A DNA stretch of 13,502 nt from JBDNIO01 sp041688215. Lineage in GTDB: Bacteria; Pseudomonadota; Gammaproteobacteria; Nevskiales; Salinisphaeraceae. Of the stretch, positions 5,855 through 12,649 are shown one piece after another. Both the position numbers and the translations under genes were made by a program. The stretch spans positions 1 to 13,502 of the forward strand of contig JBDNIO010000120.1 in assembly GCA_041688215.1 (NCBI GenBank), given 5' to 3'. The notes beneath the pieces are model-generated. The model made no database searches. It had not been told where the DNA came from and saw only the letters and a program-made list of their open reading frames with translations. Each line of letters opens with the position of its first letter. The stretch's first letter is position 1.

Positions 5855-6853
5855 ATGACCAAAGTCGCACGTTTTCACAAGGCCGAAGGCCCGGATCATC
5901 TACGCATCGAAGAAGAAGACATCGGCCAACCCAGCAAGGGTGAGGTACGGGTAAGCATGCGGGCCGCCGGGCTTAATCGCTCGGAGTGGCTGTTCATGCA
6001 TGGCCAATATCTGGAGCAGCCTAATCCGCCGTCGCGCATTGGCACGGAAGGGGCCGGTGTGGTGGAGGCCATTGGCGAAGGTGTGAGCAATGTAAAGCAA
6101 GGCGATGAAGTTTGTATTTGCCCAACCTATTCCTGCTCCGACTACGGCGTAATCGCCGAATCCGCGATTGTTCCTGCCCACGCGCTAATCCCCAAACCGG
6201 ACAATCTAAGCTTTCAGGAAGCCGCCGCCATTGGCATGGCCTACCCGACGGTTTACGGCGCGCTGGTCACGATGGGCGATCTCAAATCCGGAGATACCGC
6301 GGTGATTACCGCGGCCAGTTCCGGTGTGGGACTCGCGGGCGTGCAAGTGGCAAAAGCCCAGGGCGCCATGGTCATCGCCACCTCCAGAACCCTGGCCAAA
6401 GCGGACAGCATCAAGGCCGCTGGCGCTGACCATGTGATAGCAACAGATGAAGAGGACTTGGCCGAGCGCATCATGGAAATTACCGGTGGTAAAGGTTTCG
6501 ATGTGGCGATCGACCCGGTGTCCGGCCCCTTCCTGGAAATGCTCGCCAACGCGGCCGGTCATGAAGCCCGTATCGTAGAGTTTGGCGCTCTTTCCATGGC
6601 TCCGGTGACGTTTCCGCTGTTTCCGGCCATTGCCAAAGGCCTCAAGATAATGGGCTTTCACGTCTGCTGGAATCTATTCGATTTTCCGGACCGCCGTGCC
6701 ACTGCCGTGGCAGATATTACAAAACATATTTCCAGCGGAGCTTACAAACCCAGGTTGGACAAAGAATTCAGTCTGAATGAAACCGCAGATGCCTATCGCT
6801 ATCTGGCCAGCAATGCCCATGAAGGCAAGGTCATTATCCGTATTAACCAGTAA
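5855..6853 (+). CDS. zinc-independent MDR oxidoreductase (quinone oxidoreductase/alcohol dehydrogenase-like)
   Basis: This is a medium-chain dehydrogenase/reductase of 332 residues: N-terminal GroES-like domain (about 1-125) and Rossmann domain (about 126-260). Seen: GLNRSEWLFMHGQY (39-52) and GTEGAGVVEAIG (63-74), typical of the quinone-oxidoreductase and enoyl-reductase branch; nucleotide-binding loop AASSGVGLAGVQVAKA (153-168); and the EGKVIIR ending. The catalytic zinc Cys/His/Glu set and the four-cysteine structural zinc loop of true alcohol dehydrogenases are absent. An NADPH-dependent reduction of an enone, quinone or aldehyde is therefore more likely than zinc alcohol oxidation. SRTLAKAD after strand two suggests NADPH preference. 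ATG 5855 is preceded by AGGAG at a good distance. It probably shares a transcript with the CmcJ-like gene upstream. Confidence 0.9.
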   Translation: MTKVARFHKAEGPDHLRIEEEDIGQPSKGEVRVSMRAAGLNRSEWLFMHGQYLEQPNPPSRIGTEGAGVVEAIGEGVSNVKQGDEVCICPTYSCSDYGVIAESAIVPAHALIPKPDNLSFQEAAAIGMAYPTVYGALVTMGDLKSGDTAVITAASSGVGLAGVQVAKAQGAMVIATSRTLAKADSIKAAGADHVIATDEEDLAERIMEITGGKGFDVAIDPVSGPFLEMLANAAGHEARIVEFGALSMAPVTFPLFPAIAKGLKIMGFHVCWNLFDFPDRRATAVADITKHISSGAYKPRLDKEFSLNETADAYRYLASNAHEGKVIIRINQ

Positions 6854-7183
6854 AAGACTGCAACCCCGGCAAGAACATCGGTGGTAAGTTCGCAAACATC
6901 AATCGCCCGGCGGTTCAACGCGGACGTATGGTCAACCGCGTGCGCAGTGAGCCAGAAGAGCATCCAAACGAACGGCACGATGCCAGCGATTTTGACCAGC
7001 GCACCGAAGCTCAGCTCGGAGCCACGGGATAAATCGATTAACGTAAAAGTACAGTCGGCATGCTCAAGGCTCGAAAACCGCCCCGCTTTTCAGAAAGCCA
7101 TAGCGGCGTAGTTGGGTCTTGTGTAGCGTGAGATTACGCTGGTGTTCGAACCGCGCTCATCCAATCCGACGCAGGAAAAAACA
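6854..7183. other. 330-bp intergenic region before the hydrolase-OsmC gene
   Basis: I see no convincing gene. Near the 3' end lies a short inverted repeat AGCGT, GAGATT, ACGCT (about 7125-7140) that may belong to the promoter region of the next gene. A - strand frame with two hydrophobic stretches crosses the region into the MDR gene but has no start codon (see rejected items). The gap implies that the hydrolase-OsmC gene has its own promoter. Confidence 0.4.
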
Positions 7184-8398
7184 ATGAAATCCGAAAAACA
7201 ACAATTCCTCGGCCATACTGGAGAAATGCTCGCCGCCCGGCTGGACAGCCCGATCAGCGCACCCCGGGCTTACGCTCTGTTCGCGCATTGCTTTACTTGT
7301 AGCAAAGACATTTTCGCCGCCTCACGCATCAGCGCAGCACTGGTGGAACGCGGCTTCGCGGTATTGCGGTTCGACTTCACGGGCCTGGGCATGAGCGAAG
7401 GCGAGTTCGCTAATACCAATTTCAGCTCCAACGTAGCAGACCTGGTTAAAGCGGCGGAATATCTGCGCGCAGAATATGTCGCCCCCACGCTGCTAATTGG
7501 TCACAGCCTGGGCGGTGCCGCGGTACTTGCAGCAGCGGGCGAGATCGAAGAAACCAAGGCCGTGGTAACGATTGGCGCACCGGCCGAGCCAGCGCATGTC
7601 GAAAAACAGTTCGGCGACAACCTGGAGGCGATCCGCGAGCAAGGTGAACTGGAAGTAAAACTGGCCGGTCGCCCGTTCCGCATCAAAAAGCAGTTTCTCG
7701 AAGACCTGGAAGCCTCGACCATTCGTCGCCGGGTGGAAATCCTGCGGTGTGCGCTGCTGGTAATGCACTCGCCGGTGGATAAGATTGTGAACGTAGACAA
7801 CGCCCGCCAGATTTACCAGGCTGCGAAACACCCGAAAAGCTTTATTTCACTGGACGACGCCGATCACTTGCTCAGCAAGCGCAGCGATGCAAAGTACGCT
7901 GCGTCAGTGCTGGCCGCCTGGGCGCAGCGGTATCTGCCGCCGGCGGATGAACCCGAAGCGCTGGATGATGGACAAATCGAAGTCGTTGAAACCGGTGCGG
8001 GCAAGTTCGCAAACGTGGTTCGTGTCGGCCGTCACTTGTTGGCCGCCGACGAACCGAAGAGCATCGGCGGAACGGACACCGGCCCCTCACCCTACGACTA
8101 TTTGCTCGCGGGCCTGGGCGCTTGTACCGCAATGACGCTGCGCCTATACGCTGAACGCAAAAAATTGGCACTGGATAAAGTCTCAGTGCGCTTGCGGCAC
8201 GAGCGCGTACACGCCGATGATTGTAGTGACTGCGAGTCCGCCAGTGGTCAGATTAGCGAAATGCACCGCGACATTACATTGGAAGGCGACTTGTCCGAAC
8301 AGGATCGTACAAAGCTACTCGAAATCGCCGACAAATGCCCCGTACACCGGACCCTGGAAAACGAAATTAAGGTCCGAACACAACTCGTGCAGAATTAG
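7184..8398 (+). CDS. bifunctional alpha/beta-hydrolase - OsmC family protein
   Basis: It is a natural two-domain fusion of 404 residues. Residues 1 to about 255 form an alpha/beta-hydrolase: FDFTGLGMSEG, nucleophile elbow GHSLGG with Ser108, acid Asp199 in HSPVDKIV, and His228 in DADHLL. Residues about 265-404 form an OsmC-like domain with the two redox cysteines Cys314 (GACTAMTLR) and Cys385 (KCPVHRTLEN). OsmC/Ohr proteins reduce organic hydroperoxides through such a pair. The hydrolase substrate is unknown; a link between ester or acyl-peroxide cleavage and thiol-peroxidase chemistry is an inference. ATG 7184 is chosen because CAGGA precedes it at normal spacing; a GTG at 7142 in the same frame has none. 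An additional DCSDC motif in the OsmC part might bind metal. The stop is two bases from the convergent tetR stop. Confidence 0.92.
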   Translation: MKSEKQQFLGHTGEMLAARLDSPISAPRAYALFAHCFTCSKDIFAASRISAALVERGFAVLRFDFTGLGMSEGEFANTNFSSNVADLVKAAEYLRAEYVAPTLLIGHSLGGAAVLAAAGEIEETKAVVTIGAPAEPAHVEKQFGDNLEAIREQGELEVKLAGRPFRIKKQFLEDLEASTIRRRVEILRCALLVMHSPVDKIVNVDNARQIYQAAKHPKSFISLDDADHLLSKRSDAKYAASVLAAWAQRYLPPADEPEALDDGQIEVVETGAGKFANVVRVGRHLLAADEPKSIGGTDTGPSPYDYLLAGLGACTAMTLRLYAERKKLALDKVSVRLRHERVHADDCSDCESASGQISEMHRDITLEGDLSEQDRTKLLEIADKCPVHRTLENEIKVRTQLVQN

Positions 8399-8400
8399 GG

Positions 8401-9006
8401 TTATACGGCGATTGAAACACAGGGGGCACCCACCAGCCGTTTACCTTCACTGGCTATTTTTCGCAGTGCAGCTTCATCGAATACCCCTCGCCCCAGCACC
8501 CGAATGGCGACACATAAAGACAACAATGTTTTAGCGGTGACTTCCGGTTCCAATTCTTTTGGCATTTCGCCACGCGCCTGACCCACTTCAATGCAACGTC
8601 GAAAAAACCCTTCGATTTCTCTAAGGCCATTAGTAACAATACCGTTGACATGCTCATCGTGCGTGGAGATCTCCAGCGCAGTATTGATTAAAAAACAGCC
8701 TTTGTGATCAGGATCAGCCGCAGTTTCAGCAACGAGGTCATCAAGGAACATTGTAATTGCCTTGGAAGGATCATCCAAAGCTTCCATCTTGGCCAACAAC
8801 GAGTGACGATTATCCCGGTCGTACTTCTGTAGTGCCCTCAGGAACAGCTGCTGTTTGCCACCATAGGCGTTGTAAAGGCTGCCCCGATTTAGCCCGGTCC
8901 TTTCCAGCAAATCCGCGATGGACGCCGGTTCAAAACCCTTCGCCCAAAACACCTGCATGGCTTTTTCAAGCGCGGCGTCTTCATCAAATGATTTTTCCCA
9001 GGGCAT
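8401..9006 (-). CDS. TetR/AcrR-family transcriptional repressor
   Basis: This is a dimeric ligand-responsive DNA-binding protein of 201 residues. The N-terminal helix-turn-helix is at about 27-50 (EPASIADLLERTGLNRGSLY, then NAYGGK), followed by an all-helical ligand domain. The DHKGCFLINTALEIS segment places Cys104 where NemR/AcuR-type regulators have a conserved reactive cysteine, so sensing of electrophiles or oxidants is plausible. Start ATG 9006 has AAGG nearby; the frame could extend to 9099, but that would include the promoter and operator. It is divergent from the AhpD-like gene. Palindromes of the same sequence cover its own promoter (9051-9072) and the opposite one (9352-9373), so autoregulation and control of the divergent genes are likely. 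It overlaps nothing but ends two bases from the convergent hydrolase stop. Confidence 0.93.
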   Translation of the reverse strand: MPWEKSFDEDAALEKAMQVFWAKGFEPASIADLLERTGLNRGSLYNAYGGKQQLFLRALQKYDRDNRHSLLAKMEALDDPSKAITMFLDDLVAETAADPDHKGCFLINTALEISTHDEHVNGIVTNGLREIEGFFRRCIEVGQARGEMPKELEPEVTAKTLLSLCVAIRVLGRGVFDEAALRKIASEGKRLVGAPCVSIAV

Positions 9007-9040
9007 ATTAGGTGACCTTCTTGCTCTTTTCTTATAGCAG

Positions 9041-9070
9041 ACTATAGCGCGTTTATACCGTTCGTTACAA
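9041..9070 (-). promoter_or_regulatory. tetR promoter
   Basis: On the - strand a -35-like TTGTAA (9070-9065) and a -10 TATAGT (9046-9041) are separated by 18 bp, 34 bp before the ATG. The palindromic operator 9051-9072 covers the -35 and spacer, as expected for autorepression. Confidence 0.55.
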
Positions 9071-9072
9071 AC
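9051..9072. promoter_or_regulatory. putative TetR operator O1 (tetR side)
   Basis: This is an imperfect 22-bp palindrome with arms GTTTATACC and GTTACAAAC around a 4-bp centre (GTTC). It matches operator O2 at 18 of 22 positions in the same orientation. It lies over the tetR promoter. Confidence 0.65.
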
Positions 9073-9324
9073 ATATATGATATCACTGCTGTGCCACAAA
9101 ATTTTGCGCGCTGGAGATCAAACGCTTACCGCATGAGCAGTTCGTAAGAGCACGGCCGATGGAGACATGAAGTTCGGCTATTCCTTGCGTCATTCCGGAA
9201 AATGCGAAGCCCGAGCTTCGCGAGCCGAATGTAGCGAGCGAACGTCCGGAATCCAGGTTGTATAAGGTCTCACTGGATTCCGGGTCTTCGCCCTGCTTCA
9301 TCTGTTAGGAATTAAGAATTGGTG
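9073..9324. other. divergent intergenic region between tetR and the AhpD-like gene
   Basis: Apart from the repeat cluster at 9192-9283 I see no gene or further clear signal in this stretch. The promoters and operators lie at its two edges. Confidence 0.6.
9192..9283. repeat. cluster of inverted repeats (extragenic repetitive element)
   Basis: Three perfect inverted repeats are nested or adjacent: ATTCCGGA (9192-9199) with TCCGGAAT (9245-9252); GCGAAGC, CCGA, GCTTCGC (9204-9221); and CCGGAATCCAG (9246-9256) with CTGGATTCCGG (9273-9283). The shared TCCGGAAT arm could pair with either partner. ATTCCGG/CCGGAAT arms are typical of dispersed extragenic repeats in many proteobacteria. It separates the two divergent promoters. 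Confidence 0.6.
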
Positions 9325-9353
9325 TTGACTTAGTCGGTACAAACAAGGATAGT
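9325..9353 (+). promoter_or_regulatory. promoter of the AhpD-like gene series
   Basis: TTGACT (9325-9330), a spacer of exactly 17 bp, then GATAGT (9348-9353) make a good sigma-70-type promoter. The spacer contains GTCGGTACAAAC (9333-9344), which resembles an operator right half. The full operator begins at the -10 box. Confidence 0.65.
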
Positions 9354-9373
9354 CTATACCGGTCGGTACAGAC
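9352..9373. promoter_or_regulatory. putative TetR operator O2 (AhpD-like gene side)
   Basis: This is a 22-bp palindrome with arms GTCTATACC and GGTACAGAC (8 of 9 complementary) around GGTC. It overlaps the -10 box and the expected transcription start, a classical repression position. It is closely similar to O1 at 9051-9072. Confidence 0.7.
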
Positions 9374-9412
9374 AAGCCGCACAATACCCTCTCAAGTCAA
9401 TGGAGACCCTTA

Positions 9413-9967
9413 ATGACTGACTTTACTATTCACACCGAAGACACCGCCCCTGACGCCAGCAAGCCGTTGCTCGCCAATTCAAAAAAGGCATTCGGAATGA
9501 TCCCGAATCTGCATGCTGTAATGGCCGAAGCCCCCGGGTTGCTCGAAGGTTATACGGTGCTGCATGAACTCTTCGCGAATTCCAGCTTCGATAAAGACGA
9601 ACTCACCGTGGTGTGGCAATCGATAAACGTGGAGCACGCCTGCCATTACTGTGTTCCCGCCCATACCGGCATCGCCAAAAGCATGGAGGTAGACGACGAG
9701 ATTACCGAGGCACTGCGTAACGAGACGCCCTTGCCCAATGCGCGGCTTGAAGCTCTTCGCACGCTCACCCTGAGCGTAGTGCGCGATCGCGGTAACGTTG
9801 ATGAGGGCGCAGTTAAGGCATTCCTGGATACCGGCTTTACCAAGCGCCAGATACTAGAGGTCGTTCTCGGCGCTGCCCAGAAAGTGATGTCGAACTACAC
9901 CAACCACCTGGCACAAACACCGGTGGACGCGCCCTTCCAAAAATTTGAATGGCAAAAAGCGGCCTGA
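9413..9967 (+). CDS. carboxymuconolactone decarboxylase (AhpD-like) family protein
   Basis: This is an all-helical protein of 184 residues in the AhpD/CMD fold. AhpD members use a CxxC pair with a nearby Glu and His as a thiol peroxidase or disulfide reductase. Here EHACHYCVPAH gives Glu74, Cys77, Cys80 and His84, exactly the redox form of the motif and not that of the cysteine-free decarboxylase. Other family marks are the NLHAVMAEAPGLLEGY helix and the VVLGAAQKVMSNYTNHL segment. ATG 9413 follows TGGAG. It is first downstream of the TetR-type operator. Role inferred: reduction of peroxides or electrophile-derived disulfides in the cytoplasm under TetR control. A hairpin follows the stop, so the downstream genes may be expressed at a lower level. 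Confidence 0.92.
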   Translation: MTDFTIHTEDTAPDASKPLLANSKKAFGMIPNLHAVMAEAPGLLEGYTVLHELFANSSFDKDELTVVWQSINVEHACHYCVPAHTGIAKSMEVDDEITEALRNETPLPNARLEALRTLTLSVVRDRGNVDEGAVKAFLDTGFTKRQILEVVLGAAQKVMSNYTNHLAQTPVDAPFQKFEWQKAA

Positions 9968-9974
9968 ACAGGCA

Positions 9975-10012
9975 CGGCAGCCGGGGCTATGTCCCGACTG
10001 CCGCATTTGTTG
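9975..10012 (+). terminator. hairpin between the AhpD-like and flavodoxin-like genes (attenuator?)
   Basis: CGGCAG (9975-9980) pairs with CTGCCG (9998-10003), and CGGG (9982-9985) pairs with CCCG (9993-9996), with one C/A mismatch and a 7-base loop. The following bases CATTTGTTGT are only moderately T-rich. It could be a weak terminator or a stabilising structure within the operon. Confidence 0.45.
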
Positions 10013-10092
10013 TCGAGGTCAGAGACACTGGCACAATACGAAAACGCCGTATTAGCCTCGCTTAACGCGTAGCAATCATCTCAGAAAAACCC

Positions 10093-10827
10093 ATGTCATA
10101 TAGCCAGCCAAACGCGGACTATTCCGACCTCAAGGCAGTTTTCGTCAATACCTCCTTGCAGAAGGATGGCGCCAGTTCCAATACCCGCGCCTTGATGAAG
10201 GTTTCCGAACGGATTATGGAAAAGAACGGAGTTCAGGTAGATCACATCCATCTTCTTGATCATCAGATTGCCTTTGGCGTGCAACCCGATATGACGAAGC
10301 ATGGCTGGGATCGCGATGACTGGCCGAAACTTTGGGATAAAATCGCCGGCGCCGAAATTCTGGTCGTCGGAACCCCCATCTGGCTCGGCGAAGAAAGCTC
10401 GGTCTGCCGACTGCTGATCGAGCGCCTATATTCAATGTCCGGAATGCTGAACGACAAGGGCCAGAGCTTGTTCTACGGCAAGACCGGCGGCGCCGTGATC
10501 ACCGGTAACGAAGACGGCATAAAGCACTCCTCCATGACCATACTCTACGCGCTGCAACACCTCGGCTACACGATTCCGCCACAGGCGGATTGCGGCTGGA
10601 TTGGCGAGGCCGGCCCCGGCCCATCCTATGGCGATGAATCAGAAGATGGCCCCATCGGATTCGACAACGAGTTCACCCAGCACAACACCACGATCATGAC
10701 GTGGAACCTCCTGCACTTGGCGCGGATGCTCAAGGATGCAGGCGGCTTGCCAAACTACGGCAATGACCGGGAGGCCTGGAAAGCGGGAAACCGATTCGAG
10801 TACGAGAACCCGGAATACCGGAGTTGA
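10093..10827 (+). CDS. flavodoxin-fold NAD(P)H-dependent oxidoreductase family protein
   Basis: It has 244 residues with the flavodoxin-like fold. The first strand KAVFVNTSLQKDGASSNTRA (14-33) ends in the FMN-phosphate loop rich in Ser/Thr. GTPIWLGEESSVCRLLIERL (93-112) is the second flavin-contact loop, where family members have the TP.W pattern. GKTGGAVITGNEDG (129-142) is the third. It is probably a soluble FMN- and NAD(P)H-dependent reductase of quinones, nitro compounds or azo compounds, or an electron supplier; the substrate is not readable. It begins 125 bp after the AhpD-like gene and overlaps the next gene's start by one base (TGATG), which means translational coupling. C-terminal DREAWKAGNRFEYENPEYRS is typical of this subgroup. 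Confidence 0.88.
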   Translation: MSYSQPNADYSDLKAVFVNTSLQKDGASSNTRALMKVSERIMEKNGVQVDHIHLLDHQIAFGVQPDMTKHGWDRDDWPKLWDKIAGAEILVVGTPIWLGEESSVCRLLIERLYSMSGMLNDKGQSLFYGKTGGAVITGNEDGIKHSSMTILYALQHLGYTIPPQADCGWIGEAGPGPSYGDESEDGPIGFDNEFTQHNTTIMTWNLLHLARMLKDAGGLPNYGNDREAWKAGNRFEYENPEYRS

Positions 10828-11345
10828 TGCGCATGAAAATACAGAATAGTTTCGTACTGTTTCGGGTTTTGGTTGCGCTGACGGCATTTTGGAGTGTCAG
10901 CGCCGCCGGTGCCGAAGAATTCGCCAGTGGCCCTGGGGCGCTTGAAATATTTGATGATGAAGGTTTCGCGGCGACGTCACTGGCAGTCAAGCTATGGCTT
11001 GCCTTCCTCGTATCAACCTTCGCCGCCGGCCTTTTCTTCGTCTGGACCCGGCCTCTCGCCAGATGGGTAGTGGGCGGTTTATTGCTCTCCCTCTCTACCG
11101 GCCACATTGTTTTCGCCGCCCTCGGATTGCCCATGCTAGGTGGGTCGATAGCGCTTTGGCATATCGTATGTTGGACGCCCGGTCTGCTGCTTTTGCTGGT
11201 GAAACACCCGTTCACGGATCCGAATGAGGATCGCCCGTATCGAATCTGGTCGCTTGTCATCACCACTGTGATATTGGTCTCCTTCGTTTTTGATATCCGG
11301 GACGCAGCCATTTACATCGCTCATTTCGGCGGCCTGGGAGGCTGA
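10827..11345 (+). CDS. uncharacterised four-helix membrane protein
   Basis: I do not recognise a family. The frame gives 172 residues from ATG 10827 (170 from the ATG at 10833). The N-terminus is basic then hydrophobic with an SAAGAEE cleavage-like site at about residue 27, which suggests a signal peptide. Four hydrophobic helices follow: about 52-72 (KLWLAFLVSTFAAGLFFVW), 79-98, 106-125 (LWHIVCWTPGLLLLLV) and 138-165. His93, His110 and Cys113 lie in or near the helices and could bind a cofactor, but this is speculation. Start and preceding stop overlap as TGATG. The next gene follows after 3 bp. So it is firmly inside the TetR-controlled series and may link the flavodoxin-like enzyme to the membrane. 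Confidence 0.8.
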   Translation: MRMKIQNSFVLFRVLVALTAFWSVSAAGAEEFASGPGALEIFDDEGFAATSLAVKLWLAFLVSTFAAGLFFVWTRPLARWVVGGLLLSLSTGHIVFAALGLPMLGGSIALWHIVCWTPGLLLLLVKHPFTDPNEDRPYRIWSLVITTVILVSFVFDIRDAAIYIAHFGGLGG

Positions 11346-11348
11346 TTC

Positions 11349-12050
11349 ATGTCGCGCGAAAAACCCGCTTCGGTCATCGTTTTCGACGTGAATGAAACCC
11401 TGCTCGATATCACTACCCTCGAACCCCTGTTTGCCCGCGTTTTCGGCCACCGCTCCGTTATGCGGGAGTGGTTCGCGCAGCTAATCCTCTACTCGCAAAC
11501 CATGACCCAGACCGGGCTGTACGCGCCGTTCGGCGAACTGGCCGTGGGAACCCTGGGTATGCTGGGATCCATTCACGGTGTAACGGTAGGCGAAAACGAT
11601 AGCGACGAGTTGAAAGAGCGTATCAATACCATGCCGGCGCACCCCGATGTTGTCCCGGCGCTCACCCGTCTGCGCGATGCAGGTTTCCGGCTGGTGACGC
11701 TGACCAATTCAGCAAGCGCAGCCTCTCCCTCGCCGCTTGAACGCGCCGGGCTGGGCGAATTTTTCGAACAATCCTACAGTGTCGAGTCTGTGCAAAAATT
11801 CAAACCAGCGCCTGAAACCTACGGTTTGGTAGCAAAGGAGCTGAATCTTGAAGCATCGGACCTTTGCCTTGTTGCCTGTCACCTATGGGACGTAATTGGC
11901 GCTCAGACGGTGGGCTGGCACGGCGCATTGATTACCCGCCCAGGCAATGCCGTGTTGCCGATGGCGCAAGTTCCATCACCCGACCTTGTTGCTTCAGAAC
12001 TTACCGATCTGGCTGATCAAATCGTTATGCGTTGGCAGACAAATTCATAA
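11349..12050 (+). CDS. HAD-superfamily hydrolase, haloacid-dehalogenase type II-like
   Basis: It has 233 residues. Visible HAD motifs are: I, FDVNETLLD with nucleophile Asp13 and Thr17; II, TLTNSAS with Thr119 to Ser121; III, Lys152 in KFKPAPETY; IV, HLWDVIGA with Asp181. The helical cap between motifs I and II has the size of the L-2-haloacid dehalogenase group. However, the Ser-Ser-Asn before the motif IV Trp-Asp of true dehalogenases is replaced by Ala176, Cys177 and His178. True dehalogenation is therefore uncertain; hydrolysis of a phosphate or another C-X bond is possible. It starts 3 bp after the membrane protein gene and is the last gene of the TetR-controlled series. Confidence 0.88.
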   Translation: MSREKPASVIVFDVNETLLDITTLEPLFARVFGHRSVMREWFAQLILYSQTMTQTGLYAPFGELAVGTLGMLGSIHGVTVGENDSDELKERINTMPAHPDVVPALTRLRDAGFRLVTLTNSASAASPSPLERAGLGEFFEQSYSVESVQKFKPAPETYGLVAKELNLEASDLCLVACHLWDVIGAQTVGWHGALITRPGNAVLPMAQVPSPDLVASELTDLADQIVMRWQTNS

Positions 12051-12300
12051 TTGACTCCGCGTTCGGGAATTAAGTACATCACTTTCATTGCCCACCGCAA
12101 CAGGTTGTTTTCACCCGGGAGCGATCACAACCAAAAATACAGGCCACTAAGGTATTCTCAGAATTGTTAAAGATATAGAATTGGCATGGCCAGCCACTCG
12201 GCAAAGAGCGAGGCGCACACGCGGCCTGATCCCAGGCGGCGCGTTTTACCCTCACGTTTCATGTATATTGCGACCATGACTTACATCCAGACAACCTGGG
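12051..12300. other. intergenic region between the HAD gene and the cupin gene
   Basis: No gene is evident. I see no strong terminator after the HAD gene. A TATATT word at about 12263-12268 near the cupin start could be a -10 box. A short frame from ATG 12279 ends after 15 codons at TGA 12324 and overlaps the cupin start. Confidence 0.4.
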
Positions 12301-12642
12301 ATGATGGCAACACACCACGCTGAACCGGGTGAACTTGTAGACCTGACGTCATGGGCAGACGACGTACCGTCGGGTGGTTCCAAGGCTATTACCAAGAGTG
12401 ACGGTTTTGAGCTGGCCCGACTCGTGGTATCCGCAGGCACGGAGATGCATCGCTCGAAGTACTGCCGAGTGTCCGGCCCGATCGTCGTACAGTGTCTCAA
12501 CGGTGAGATCGAGCTGAAGACTCGCGCTGCGAGCACCACGATCAAGGCGGGCCAGTTGCTGTACTTGCTGGCGGACACCGACCACGCGATTCGAGGTGTC
12601 CTGGACTCCGTCATCCTGCTAACAATCGTACTCAGTGTCTAG
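12301..12642 (+). CDS. small cupin-domain protein
   Basis: It has 113 residues, a single cupin beta-barrel. The first cupin motif region is AGTEMHRSKYCRVSGPIVVQ (46-65) followed by CLNGEIEL. The second is AGQLLYLLADTDHAIRG (84-99) with His95. The usual metal set is incomplete: His50 is present, but the second His and the Glu of motif 1 are not evident. It may therefore not bind metal, or it binds differently; a sensory or ligand-binding role is as likely as catalysis. The start is one of two adjacent ATG codons (12301, 12304) with a weak ribosome site. The second small barrel protein begins within about 8 bp. Confidence 0.8.
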   Translation: MMATHHAEPGELVDLTSWADDVPSGGSKAITKSDGFELARLVVSAGTEMHRSKYCRVSGPIVVQCLNGEIELKTRAASTTIKAGQLLYLLADTDHAIRGVLDSVILLTIVLSV

Positions 12643-12649
12643 CCTCATC

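Noticed and set aside
6799..7106. A - strand open frame with two hydrophobic stretches (GALVKIAGIVPFVWMLFWLT and VLAGVAVFYWLI) after the MDR gene
   Set aside because: It has no start codon near its beginning, overlaps the MDR gene antisense and resembles no family I know. It could be a membrane-protein remnant but the support is too weak.
6881..7111. 76-codon + strand frame in the gap after the MDR gene
   Set aside because: It has low-complexity, non-protein-like composition, no ribosome site and no recognised similarity.
9007..9099. N-terminal extension of the TetR protein to 9099
   Set aside because: It would place the promoter and operator inside the gene and add residues not found in the family; ATG 9006 has a ribosome-like site.
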